Below are positions 1 to 6,740 of a stretch of DNA of 6,871 nt, piece by piece. Under the pieces are notes generated by a model. It saw only the letters and a program-made list of their open reading frames with translations, was not told the origin of the DNA and did not search any database. The stretch is from assembly GCA_021204635.1 (NCBI GenBank), contig JAJPZB010000070.1, positions 13,275 to 20,145 on the forward strand, written 5' to 3'. Source of the stretch: Opitutia bacterium. GTDB taxonomy: Bacteria; Verrucomicrobiota; Verrucomicrobiia; Opitutales; UBA953. Position 1 is the stretch's first letter; each line of letters opens with the position of its first letter. A program made the position numbers and the translations under genes.

Positions 1-2511
1 AAACCCGCCACCACCAAGGCTGCCGCCACCAAGCCGAAATCTGCGGCGGGCTCGAAATCCGCAACAAGCGCGAAATCGGCAACAAAGAAAAAATCCACCA
101 CAAAGACAAAGACTTCATCTGCCGCCACCACCAAGGCGACGGCAACAAAGACGCCCGAGCCCGCCACCACCAAGCCCGCAAGCGCGCCTGCCGCAGCAAC
201 AACTCCCGCCACCAAGCCGCCTGCGGCACCCGCGATACCAAAGCCAAAGCCGGCGCCCGTGCCACCACCAATCCCCACCGTTGTCGCGCCACCAAAGCCT
301 CCCATTGCTGTGGCGCCAAAGCCACCCGTTTCCGTTGCGCCAAAAATTCCGGTGCCGCCGCCACCTGTGCCGCGAGTGACTCCGCCACCCGTGCCACCGA
401 TCCAGCGCCCGAAAATTGCGCCAATCCCGCCGATCCCGCCACCGAACTCGTCGGTGCGCACAGTTGCGCCTCTGCCACCAAGGCCGGCGCCCGTGAAAAT
501 TCCGCCAAGCATCCCCGTACCACGCCCCGCGCCGGCGGTGCCCTCGCCCTTCGCCCCAAAGCCGGCACCAATCCTGCCCCCGCCAAAAATTTCTGTCCCG
601 CCACCCGTGCCGAGAGTCGCACCTCCCGTGCCGCCCACGCCGGCAGTCGGCGCGCCCGGCGCAACTGCGGAAACAGCCGCGGCAGCACCGGCGCTGAGCG
701 AGTTGAAAAAAGTCTCCGTGCGCGCGCCCGTCGTGGTACGCGACTTGGCGACGACGCTCAACATTCGCCCGTTCCGCCTCATTTCCGAGCTGATGAGCAT
801 GGGCATTTTCGCCTCGCTCAATCAGGACTTGAAAGACGAAATCGCGTGCAAAGTCGCGGAAAAATTCGGCGTCGAACTCGAAATTCACCGCCGCGAAAAA
901 GGCGCCGCAACGCAGCGTCCCGCCGAGCCCGTAATCGCCAAGCCGGTTGACGACGAAAAGGACAAGGTTCTGCGCCCGCCGGTCGTCTGCGTCCTCGGCC
1001 ACGTTGACCACGGCAAAACCACGCTGCTCGACTACTATCGCAAGTCCAACGTGACTGCCGGAGAAGCCGGCGGAATCACGCAGCACGTCGCCGCATATTC
1101 CGTAAAAAGGAACGACAAGCAGATCACATTTTTGGACACGCCGGGTCACGCCGCATTTTCAAAAATGCGCGAGCGCGGCGCAGCCCTCACGGATATCGCA
1201 GTTCTCGTTGTCGCCGCCGACGACGGATTTATGCCGCAGACCGACGAGGCCCTGAAATTTGCCCAGAAGAACAACGTCCAACTCGTCGTCGCAATCAACA
1301 AAATCGACGCGAAAGGCGCGAACGTTGACCGCGTGAAACAGCAAATGCAGGCGCGCGGAATCACCTCCGAAGACTGGGGCGGCACAATTCAGTGCGAGCC
1401 CGTTTCCGCGCTGAAAGGCACCGGAATGGAATCCCTGCTCGACGCGATTTTGCTCCAGGCGGAAATCATGGAGCTCAAGGCAAACCCGAAGTGCGCCGCG
1501 TCGGGCACCGTCGTCGAAGCGCAAATGGAACAAGGGCGCGGGCCGACGGCGACCGTCATCGTCAATCGCGGGACGCTCAAGCCCGGCGACGCCCTCGTGT
1601 GCGGACCGAATTTCTGCCGCGTGCGCGCGATTCTCGACGAATACGGGAAGCCGCTGAAAAACATTTCCCCGGGTTGCCCGGGCCGCGTGATGGGCTGGTC
1701 GGGCATTCCCTCGGCGGGCGCAGTTTTCTCCGCAGTGAAAAACGCGCGCGAGGCTGAGCGCATTGCCGACGAAAACAAATACAAACTCCGCAAAGCGATT
1801 GAAGAAGAGGAAGAAAACGCCAAAAACGCGGAGTTGGAAGAAAGCAAAAATCTCTCCGACATGGAGCGCCTCAACGCGCTCATCGCAGGCACGAGCGAGA
1901 AAGTTTTCAAAGTCGTAACCAAAGCCGATGTCGATGGAACGCTCGAAGCCCTCAACGCCTCTCTCGAAGCGATAAAATCGAAGCGCGTAAAGTTGGAAAT
2001 CGTCGGCGGCTCGGTAGGTCCGATAACGCAAAACGACGTGAACATGGCGTCCGCCTCGGGCGCGACAATCGTCGCCTTCGACGTGAAGCCGGACAACGGC
2101 GTGCCCGCGATTTTGAAGCGGCAAAACGTCAAGGTAATTTCCCACGAAATCATCTACATGCTCCTCGACACCGTGAAAGAGGCGATGGCGGAATTGCTCG
2201 ATCCGGAATTGAAGGAAAACCGCGTCGGGCTCGCGGAAGCGCGCGTCATTTACCCGTATGGGAAAAATGCGTTCGTCGCCGGCTCGATGGTCACGGAGGG
2301 CAGCATTCGCCGCGACTTCAACGCGCGCGTCCTGCGCAAAGGCGAGGTCATGCACACGGGCAGAATCGACACTCTCAAGCGCTTCAAAGACGACGTCACC
2401 GAGGTCAAAGCCGGCTACGAATGCGGTATTCGCGTCACCGGCTTCGAGGCATATCAGGAGGGCGACATCATCGAGTGCTATGAAATTCTCAAAATCCGCC
2501 CGCCGCTTTGA
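1..2511 (+). CDS. infB: Translation initiation factor IF-2 (5'-truncated by window edge)
   Basis: IF-2 is the GTPase that places initiator fMet-tRNA on the 30S subunit and promotes 50S joining. The frame is open from base 1 with no stop, so the start lies upstream; the GTG at 259 is only an internal codon. The visible part is 836 residues (E. coli IF-2 is about 890). Order: Ala/Thr/Lys/Ser-rich tail (about 1-85), Pro-rich segment (about 87-225), IF2_N domain (about 239-293), then the G domain with G1 GHVDHGKT (333-340), switch I AGGITQH, G3 DTPGH (379-383), G4 NKID (433-436) and G5 SALKG (469-473). A beta-barrel domain, a Glu-rich helical linker (around EEEEENAKNAELEE), domain III (VVTKADVDGTLEAL) and the C-terminal fMet-tRNA-binding domain follow, ending in TGA. 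The core is intact. The N-terminal extension is unusually repetitive at DNA level (separate entries). Identity is certain; the N-terminus is unseen. Confidence 0.98.
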   Translation, partial: KPATTKAAATKPKSAAGSKSATSAKSATKKKSTTKTKTSSAATTKATATKTPEPATTKPASAPAAATTPATKPPAAPAIPKPKPAPVPPPIPTVVAPPKPPIAVAPKPPVSVAPKIPVPPPPVPRVTPPPVPPIQRPKIAPIPPIPPPNSSVRTVAPLPPRPAPVKIPPSIPVPRPAPAVPSPFAPKPAPILPPPKISVPPPVPRVAPPVPPTPAVGAPGATAETAAAAPALSELKKVSVRAPVVVRDLATTLNIRPFRLISELMSMGIFASLNQDLKDEIACKVAEKFGVELEIHRREKGAATQRPAEPVIAKPVDDEKDKVLRPPVVCVLGHVDHGKTTLLDYYRKSNVTAGEAGGITQHVAAYSVKRNDKQITFLDTPGHAAFSKMRERGAALTDIAVLVVAADDGFMPQTDEALKFAQKNNVQLVVAINKIDAKGANVDRVKQQMQARGITSEDWGGTIQCEPVSALKGTGMESLLDAILLQAEIMELKANPKCAASGTVVEAQMEQGRGPTATVIVNRGTLKPGDALVCGPNFCRVRAILDEYGKPLKNISPGCPGRVMGWSGIPSAGAVFSAVKNAREAERIADENKYKLRKAIEEEEENAKNAELEESKNLSDMERLNALIAGTSEKVFKVVTKADVDGTLEALNASLEAIKSKRVKLEIVGGSVGPITQNDVNMASASGATIVAFDVKPDNGVPAILKRQNVKVISHEIIYMLLDTVKEAMAELLDPELKENRVGLAEARVIYPYGKNAFVAGSMVTEGSIRRDFNARVLRKGEVMHTGRIDTLKRFKDDVTEVKAGYECGIRVTGFEAYQEGDIIECYEILKIRPPL
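7..216 (+). repeat. CCACCACCAAG repeats inside infB, Ala-Thr-(Thr)-Lys frame
   Basis: GCCACCACCAAG occurs at 7-18, 124-135 and 163-174, with the shorter GCCACCAAG at 25-33 and 208-216. All start in the same codon phase and encode ATTK or ATK. Intervening sequence is diverse Ala/Ser/Lys/Pro codons. The same nucleotide motif recurs in non-coding DNA of this window, so it is listed separately from the protein. Confidence 0.75.
261..482 (+). repeat. Same repeat motif inside infB, shifted to the Pro-Pro frame
   Basis: GCCACCACCAA at 261-271, GCCACCAAAG at 288-297 and GCCACCAAG at 474-482 are offset by one codon phase relative to the copies at 7-216, so the same bases now read as xCCA-CCA (Pro-Pro) followed by Pro, Lys or Arg. 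The region encodes the Pro-rich part of the IF-2 extension. A longer duplicated protein module lies around it (KIPVPPPPVPRV near 343-378 and KISVPPPVPRV near 586-618). Confidence 0.65.
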
Positions 2512-2521
2512 TGAAATTTCC

Positions 2522-2538
2522 CCGCCGCAAAAGGGCGG
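2522..2538. other. Short GC hairpin in the infB-metK spacer
   Basis: CCGCC (2522-2526) pairs with GGCGG (2534-2538) around a seven-base loop GCAAAAG, 10 bases after the infB stop. There is no U-tract on either strand, so it is not a good intrinsic terminator. It could be a processing or pause element or chance in GC-rich DNA. The rest of the 80-nt spacer contains only a weak -10-like GATAAAAT at 2556-2563, with no convincing -35. I see no SAM riboswitch. Confidence 0.3.
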
Positions 2539-2591
2539 AACACACATAGGCACGAGATAAAATCCGGTTTAACCGCCGCTTTTCCATTCGC

Positions 2592-3767
2592 ATGAAAAAT
2601 TTCACATTCACCTCTGAATCCGTCGGCGCAGGACACCCCGACAAAGTCGCAGACCTCATCGCAGATTCAATCTTGGACGCATGCATCGCGAAAGACCCGC
2701 ATTCCCGCGTCGCCTGCGAAACCCTCGTGAAGGACGACTATGTCATTCTCGCCGGAGAAATCACGACAACCGCGAAGCCCGACTACGAGACGATCGTGAG
2801 AAAAACAATTCGCGACATCGGCTACGTTGACGCACGCGACGACGACGTTTTCCACGCCGATTCCGTGAAAATTCTCAATTTCCTCGGAACACAATCGCCC
2901 GACATCGCGCAAGGCGTTGACGCAATCGCCGCCGCCGGAAAAAGCTCGGCGGAACAAGGCGCCGGCGACCAAGGCATCATGTTCGGCTACGCGACAGACG
3001 AGACCCCCGAACTCATGCCCGCGCCCATAATGTTCGCGCACAAAATTTTGTTCGAGCTCGACAAAATCCGCCACGACAAGGCAAATCCCGCCTCGGCATG
3101 GCTCCGCCCAGATTGCAAATCGCAGGTCACCGTCCTCTACGACAACGGCGTGCCCGCGAAAATCGACAACGTCGTCCTCTCCACGCAACACACCGAACCA
3201 ACGACGCGCGAGACCATTTGCACATTCTGCGAAAACCTCATTCGCACCACGCTCCCGAGCCACCTTTTCGCCCCCGACACAAAATTTTTCATAAATCCGA
3301 CGGGGAAATTCGTCACCGGCGGCCCGCACGGCGACGCGGGTGTCACGGGGCGCAAAATCATCGTCGATACCTACGGCGGAATGGGGCGCCACGGTGGCGG
3401 CGCGTTCTCGGGCAAAGACCCGTCGAAGGTTGACCGCGCCGCGACATACATGTGCCGCTGGGTCGCGAAAAACATTGTCGCAGCAGGTTTCGCAAAAAAA
3501 GTCGAGATCCAAATTTCATACGCGATCGGCGAGCCCGAACCCACGAGCATCTTCGTGAACACCGCAGGGACAAACACCGTCGATGACGACAAAATTGTCG
3601 CCGCCGTGAAAAAAGTCTTCTCCTTCAAGCCGGCAACAATCATCCGCCAACTCGACCTGCTCCGCCCAATCTACGTGCAGACAACGAACTACGGCCACTT
3701 CACAAAAGCCTACCTCCCCTGGGAACAGACAAACAAAGTGGACGCACTCCGCGCCGCAATCGCATAG
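2592..3767 (+). CDS. metK: S-adenosylmethionine synthetase (methionine adenosyltransferase)
   Basis: This cytosolic enzyme makes S-adenosylmethionine from methionine and ATP, releasing phosphate and pyrophosphate; it supplies the methyl donor for methylation and polyamine pathways. At 391 residues it has the usual length (E. coli 384). Visible signatures: ESVGAGHPDK (9-18, catalytic His15 and metal-binding Asp17), GAGDQG hexapeptide (123-128), the KFFINPTGKFVTGGPHGDAG segment, TGRKIIVDTYGG, and the phosphate-binding loop HGGGAFSGKDPSKVDR (267-282). The C-terminal YGHF-PWE pattern is also present. The ATG at 2592 is the first start after an in-frame TAG at 2547 and puts the ESV motif where the family has it; there is no Shine-Dalgarno sequence before it. 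One small oddity is Ala13 where E. coli and many relatives have Glu (SVSEGHPDK). It lies 80 nt after infB, with a probable terminator after its stop. Confidence 0.98.
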   Translation: MKNFTFTSESVGAGHPDKVADLIADSILDACIAKDPHSRVACETLVKDDYVILAGEITTTAKPDYETIVRKTIRDIGYVDARDDDVFHADSVKILNFLGTQSPDIAQGVDAIAAAGKSSAEQGAGDQGIMFGYATDETPELMPAPIMFAHKILFELDKIRHDKANPASAWLRPDCKSQVTVLYDNGVPAKIDNVVLSTQHTEPTTRETICTFCENLIRTTLPSHLFAPDTKFFINPTGKFVTGGPHGDAGVTGRKIIVDTYGGMGRHGGGAFSGKDPSKVDRAATYMCRWVAKNIVAAGFAKKVEIQISYAIGEPEPTSIFVNTAGTNTVDDDKIVAAVKKVFSFKPATIIRQLDLLRPIYVQTTNYGHFTKAYLPWEQTNKVDALRAAIA

Positions 3768-3817
3768 CCACCACAAAGCCAAGTCCCACCACCGTCCCTC
3801 GCCACCACCAAGCCACC
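3767..3817 (+). repeat. Intergenic CCACCA repeats after metK
   Basis: GCCACCACAAAG (3767-3778), CCCACCACC (3785-3793) and GCCACCACCAAG (3801-3812), then a further GCCACC at 3812-3817, are spaced about 17 nt apart directly after the metK stop. The third copy is identical to the motif in infB. The 14-mer CTCGCCACCACCAA at 3798-3811 also occurs inverted at 6743-6756. Confidence 0.75.
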
Positions 3818-3840
3818 CCGTGCTTGGGGATTTTTGTTTT
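3808..3840 (+). terminator. Probable intrinsic terminator of metK
   Basis: CCAAGC (3808-3813) and GCTTGG (3822-3827) form a perfect 6-bp stem around an 8-base loop CACCCCGT, followed by GGA and then TTTTTGTTTT (3831-3840). An alternative CCCC/GGGG pairing (3816-3819 with 3826-3829) abuts the T-tract more closely. The left arm is the end of a CCACCACCAAG repeat copy. It separates metK from aroQ. Confidence 0.6.
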
Positions 3841-3866
3841 GCGGGAGTTTTGGCGCACAGAATAAA
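3839..3866 (+). promoter_or_regulatory. Weak candidate promoter for aroQ
   Basis: An AT-rich AATAAA (3861-3866) resembles a -10 element, with a poor TTGCGG (3839-3844) upstream. If used, transcription would start at or within a few bases of the aroQ ATG, giving a leaderless or nearly leaderless mRNA. Support comes only from position after the metK terminator and base composition. Confidence 0.2.
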
Positions 3867-3874
3867 TTTTGCGT

Positions 3875-4306
3875 ATGAAGAGAATCGGGATTTTGAACGG
3901 TCCAAACATGAATTGGCTTGGCAAGCGCGAGCCGGAGATTTACGGCGCGGTGACATTACCGGATCTCGAGGCGCGACTAAAAAAATTTGCCGCCACCAAC
4001 GGCATGGAGGCGCTTTGCTTTCAGTGCAATTCCGAGGGCGAGTTGATCGACAAAATTTATGCGTGGGCACAGGAGGGAATTTGCGGGATCGTCGTCAACC
4101 CGGGCGGGCTGACGCACACGAGCGTTTCCCTGCGCGACTGCATTGCGGGCTGCGGAATTCCGACGATCGAGGTGCACATTTCCAACATTCACAAGCGCGA
4201 AGAATTTCGCCACCGTTCGTTGCTCGCCGGCGTGTGCGCGGGGCAAATCTGCGGCTTGGGAATACGCGGCTACGAGCTCGCCCTGCTCTGGCACGCGTCC
4301 GCGTAG
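3875..4306 (+). CDS. aroQ: 3-dehydroquinate dehydratase, type II
   Basis: This enzyme catalyses the third step of the shikimate pathway, the dehydration of 3-dehydroquinate to 3-dehydroshikimate, and works as a dodecamer in this family. At 143 residues it has family length. Conserved blocks: GPNMNWLGKREPEIYG with Asn11, lid Arg18 and catalytic Tyr23; QCNSEGELIDKI; NPGGLTHTSVSLRD; and EVHISNIHKREEFRHRS with catalytic His101 and the substrate-binding Arg just after it. The ending GLGIRGYELAL is also typical. I chose the ATG at 3875 (MKRIGILNGPN) over an in-frame TTG two codons upstream because it matches the usual N-terminus of the family; no Shine-Dalgarno is visible for either. It follows the metK terminator and precedes the aas-like gene by 106 nt, with no functional link to either neighbour. 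All active-site residues appear intact. Confidence 0.97.
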   Translation: MKRIGILNGPNMNWLGKREPEIYGAVTLPDLEARLKKFAATNGMEALCFQCNSEGELIDKIYAWAQEGICGIVVNPGGLTHTSVSLRDCIAGCGIPTIEVHISNIHKREEFRHRSLLAGVCAGQICGLGIRGYELALLWHASA

Positions 4307-4365
4307 TGAGTTTGTCGCGCTTTCGTCGCCGGCGCCGGTCCCGTGAATTTTCCTTCCCCACAAAA

Positions 4366-4387
4366 GTTCCGGTGCGGGAACAATTTT
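4366..4387 (+). other. Small inverted repeat in the aroQ-aas spacer, weak terminator candidate
   Basis: GTTCC (4366-4370) and GGAAC (4377-4381) flank a six-base loop and are followed by AATTTT. The stem is only 5 bp and the T-run only four, so termination would be inefficient at best. The same spacer also holds a 10-bp perfect palindrome CCGGCGCCGG at 4329-4338. Nothing else is recognisable in the 106-nt spacer. Confidence 0.2.
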
Positions 4388-4412
4388 CAAAAAATTTGCA
4401 AGCAAAAAACTG

Positions 4413-6734
4413 ATGATCTACCTCGCCTCGGCAATCGGGCTCGTCATAGTCGCAATCGTGGTTTACGGGCTGTCGGAAAAATTTTCAAGTCGCGGAAAAT
4501 ACATGACCTGGGTTTACGCGTTTTCGCGTCTGCCCTATTGGATAATCGCGCTGCCGCTCTACAAGATGAAGGTGATCGGCGCGGAGAACGTTCCCGCCGA
4601 GGGCGGCGCGATGATTTTTGCGAACCATTCCTCCTACTCGGACGTGATATTGATGGGCTTGGCGCTGCGCCGGCCGATACGCTTTTTGTCGTGGGAAGGC
4701 TTTGAATCGCTGCCGTTTTTGAAGCAGTTTATGCGCGCCTTTGGGACGATTCCAATTTCGCCCGAGCACGCAAAAAGCGGCTTGCAACTCGCAATCGACG
4801 CAGTCGCGCGCGGCGAGCTGATTTGCATTTTCCCCGAAGGCGGCATGACGCGCAACGGCAGCATTCAGCCCTTTCTCGGCGGATTCGAGCTGCTCGCGCG
4901 GCGCACCGGCGTCCCCGTAATTCCGGTGTACATCGACGGTTTGTGGGGCTCCATTTTCAGCCACCGCGGCGGAAAATTTTTCTTCAAAATGCCGCGAATT
5001 TCGCGCACGCCGGTGACATTTCTCTTCGGCAAACCTTTTAAAATGGGGAAAAAGGCGGGAGAAAAAAGAATTTTCGAGGCTCGGCAGATTTTGCTTGAAC
5101 TCGGCAGTCAGGCATTTGCAATGCGCAAATCGCTCGACAAACATCTCGCGTCAATGCTCGTCGGAATTTGCGCGCGCCACCCGTTTAAAATCGGCGCCAT
5201 CGACCACTCGCGCGAGCGGCTCGTGTTTCGCCGCGGGATCATTGTCGCGGTCTCGCATTTGCTCGCAGAGCGAGTAAAGAAGCGGATTGCGGCGCGGCGT
5301 GTCGGCATCGTTTTGCCGGCGGGAACGCCCGGGATTTTGGCAAATCTCGCCGTGTCGTTCGCAGGAAAAATTCCGGTAAATCTCAATTTCACGCTCGGCA
5401 GAACGCAGGTCGATGCCTGCCTCGCGAAGGCAAAAATCGACACGATGATCACCGTCGCGCCCGTGCGAAAACAAATCAGCGAGCGCCTGCCGGAGTTCCC
5501 GTGGGCAGACAAAACCATCGACCTTCTCGACGAACTGAAATCGATCCCGAAGAGCAAAATCGTTCTCGCCCTTTTGCAACTCATTTTGCTGCCGAGTTTC
5601 ATCACGAAAAAGCTCTGGAAAATTCCCTCGCAAGGCGGCGACAACGAGGCCGCAATCCTCTTCACAAGCGGGAGCTCGGGGACGCCGAAAGCCGCCGTCA
5701 TCACGCACAAAAATCTCATCGCAAACATCGAGCAGACCGACGACTACGACATTCTCCCGCCGAAAACGCGCCTGCTCTGCAACCTGCCGATTTTCCACAG
5801 CTTCGGCTTCATGACCCTCATTTGGTTCGCGATGACGCAGGACATCGTCGCGATAACGACGCCATCGCCGCTCGATTTCGCAAAAAATTTGAAGGCGATT
5901 GTCGCCGACCGCCCGACCGTGATTTTGAGCACGCCGACTTTCCTGCGCACATACCTGAAAAAAGCCACGCCCGAGCAGATGAAATCCATCTACTTCACGA
6001 TCGCCGGCGCGGAAAAAACTCCGGCGGGATTCGCCGACGAGTGGGAGAAAAAATTCCCGGGCTCGTATTACCTCGAAGGCTGCGGCATGACGGAAACGTC
6101 GCCGATCATCTCCGTCAACAAGCCCGATGTGCCCGTGAACACAGGCGCTCCGGGCGAGGTGCACCCGGGGCGGAAAGCGGGCTCCGTCGGCATTTTGTAT
6201 CCGGGCATGGCGGCGGAAACGCGCGACGTAGAGACCGGCAAAATCTGCGGCTTCGACGAGCCCGGAATGCTTTATTTAAAAGGCGCAAACGTGATTCCGG
6301 GCTATCTCGGCGATGATGGCAACCTCGTGCCCGCGACAGAAAACGGCTGGTATAAAACCGGCGACATCGTGTCGCTCGACAAATTCGGCTTCATCACGAT
6401 TCGCGGGCGGCTCGCGAGATTTTCAAAAATCGGCGGCGAAATGGTGCCGCACGGCGCCGTCGAGGAAGAAATCATCAGGATTTTGAACATCGACATCGAG
6501 GACGGGCTGAAAATCGCCGTGTCCGCGAGGCCCGACCCCGCAAAAGGCGAGCAACTCGTCCTGCTCTCGACAATCCCCGACCTCAATTTGGGCGAGCTGA
6601 ACAAACGCCTCTCGGAAAACGGCTTCGCGAATCTGTGGCTACCGAAAGAAATAAAATACGTGGAAAAAATCCCCGCGCTCGGCACCGGCAAACTCGACAT
6701 CCGCGCCTGCGCCGCCCTCGCCGCCCAAAAATAG
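4413..6734 (+). CDS. aas: Aas-like bifunctional lysophospholipid acyltransferase / acyl-ACP (acyl-CoA) synthetase
   Basis: The 773-residue protein joins two enzymes, as in E. coli Aas (719 aa), which reactivates fatty acids as acyl-ACP and re-acylates lysophospholipids at the inner membrane. A hydrophobic N-terminal segment (2-20) and another around 41-50 predict membrane anchoring; E. coli Aas lacks an equivalent extension. The PlsC-type acyltransferase domain (about 50-230) has NHSSYSD (71-77, the HX4D motif), FPEGGMTRNG (140-149) and PVIPVYIDG (168-176). The AMP-forming ligase domain (about 250-773) has the P-loop TSGSSGTPK (418-426), GMTETSP (558-564), TGD (649-651), RFSKIGGE (669-676) and the C-terminal catalytic Lys760 in GTGKLD. 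Both active sites look complete. The ATG at 4413 begins the membrane segment; no clear Shine-Dalgarno precedes it. No LplT-type lysophospholipid flippase is fused or visible nearby. Substrate (acyl-ACP or acyl-CoA; which lysolipid) cannot be read from sequence. Confidence 0.9.
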   Translation: MIYLASAIGLVIVAIVVYGLSEKFSSRGKYMTWVYAFSRLPYWIIALPLYKMKVIGAENVPAEGGAMIFANHSSYSDVILMGLALRRPIRFLSWEGFESLPFLKQFMRAFGTIPISPEHAKSGLQLAIDAVARGELICIFPEGGMTRNGSIQPFLGGFELLARRTGVPVIPVYIDGLWGSIFSHRGGKFFFKMPRISRTPVTFLFGKPFKMGKKAGEKRIFEARQILLELGSQAFAMRKSLDKHLASMLVGICARHPFKIGAIDHSRERLVFRRGIIVAVSHLLAERVKKRIAARRVGIVLPAGTPGILANLAVSFAGKIPVNLNFTLGRTQVDACLAKAKIDTMITVAPVRKQISERLPEFPWADKTIDLLDELKSIPKSKIVLALLQLILLPSFITKKLWKIPSQGGDNEAAILFTSGSSGTPKAAVITHKNLIANIEQTDDYDILPPKTRLLCNLPIFHSFGFMTLIWFAMTQDIVAITTPSPLDFAKNLKAIVADRPTVILSTPTFLRTYLKKATPEQMKSIYFTIAGAEKTPAGFADEWEKKFPGSYYLEGCGMTETSPIISVNKPDVPVNTGAPGEVHPGRKAGSVGILYPGMAAETRDVETGKICGFDEPGMLYLKGANVIPGYLGDDGNLVPATENGWYKTGDIVSLDKFGFITIRGRLARFSKIGGEMVPHGAVEEEIIRILNIDIEDGLKIAVSARPDPAKGEQLVLLSTIPDLNLGELNKRLSENGFANLWLPKEIKYVEKIPALGTGKLDIRACAALAAQK

Positions 6735-6740
6735 CACTCG

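Noticed and set aside
1..216. CRISPR-like array in the repetitive 5' region
   Set aside because: Repeats are 9-12 nt, degenerate and irregularly spaced in an open coding frame; no CRISPR repeat-spacer pattern.
259..261. GTG as start of infB
   Set aside because: The frame is open upstream to base 1 with matching low-complexity coding sequence, so the true start is outside the window.
115..1149. Long open frame on the - strand (344 codons) opposite the infB 5' region
   Set aside because: Its Arg/Trp/Gly-rich translation is the complement of the Pro/Ala-rich repeats; no domain is recognisable and it overlaps a certain gene.
1159..2553. Long - strand open frame (464 codons) opposite infB
   Set aside because: Antisense shadow from codon bias; the + strand encodes the conserved IF-2 GTPase core over the whole span.
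2565..2575. CGGTT-T-AACCG inverted repeat before metK as an operator
   Set aside because: Only 5 bp per arm in a single copy; chance occurrence is likely and no regulator is nearby.
2512..2591. SAM riboswitch upstream of metK
   Set aside because: The 80-nt spacer is too short and shows none of the conserved multi-helix architecture; only a 5-bp hairpin is visible.
3869..3871. TTG two codons upstream as aroQ start
   Set aside because: The ATG at 3875 gives the standard family N-terminus; TTG is a rarer start with no supporting ribosome binding site.
5151..6164. Long - strand open frame (337 codons) opposite aas
   Set aside because: The + strand frame carries all AMP-ligase motifs; the antisense product has no recognisable motif.
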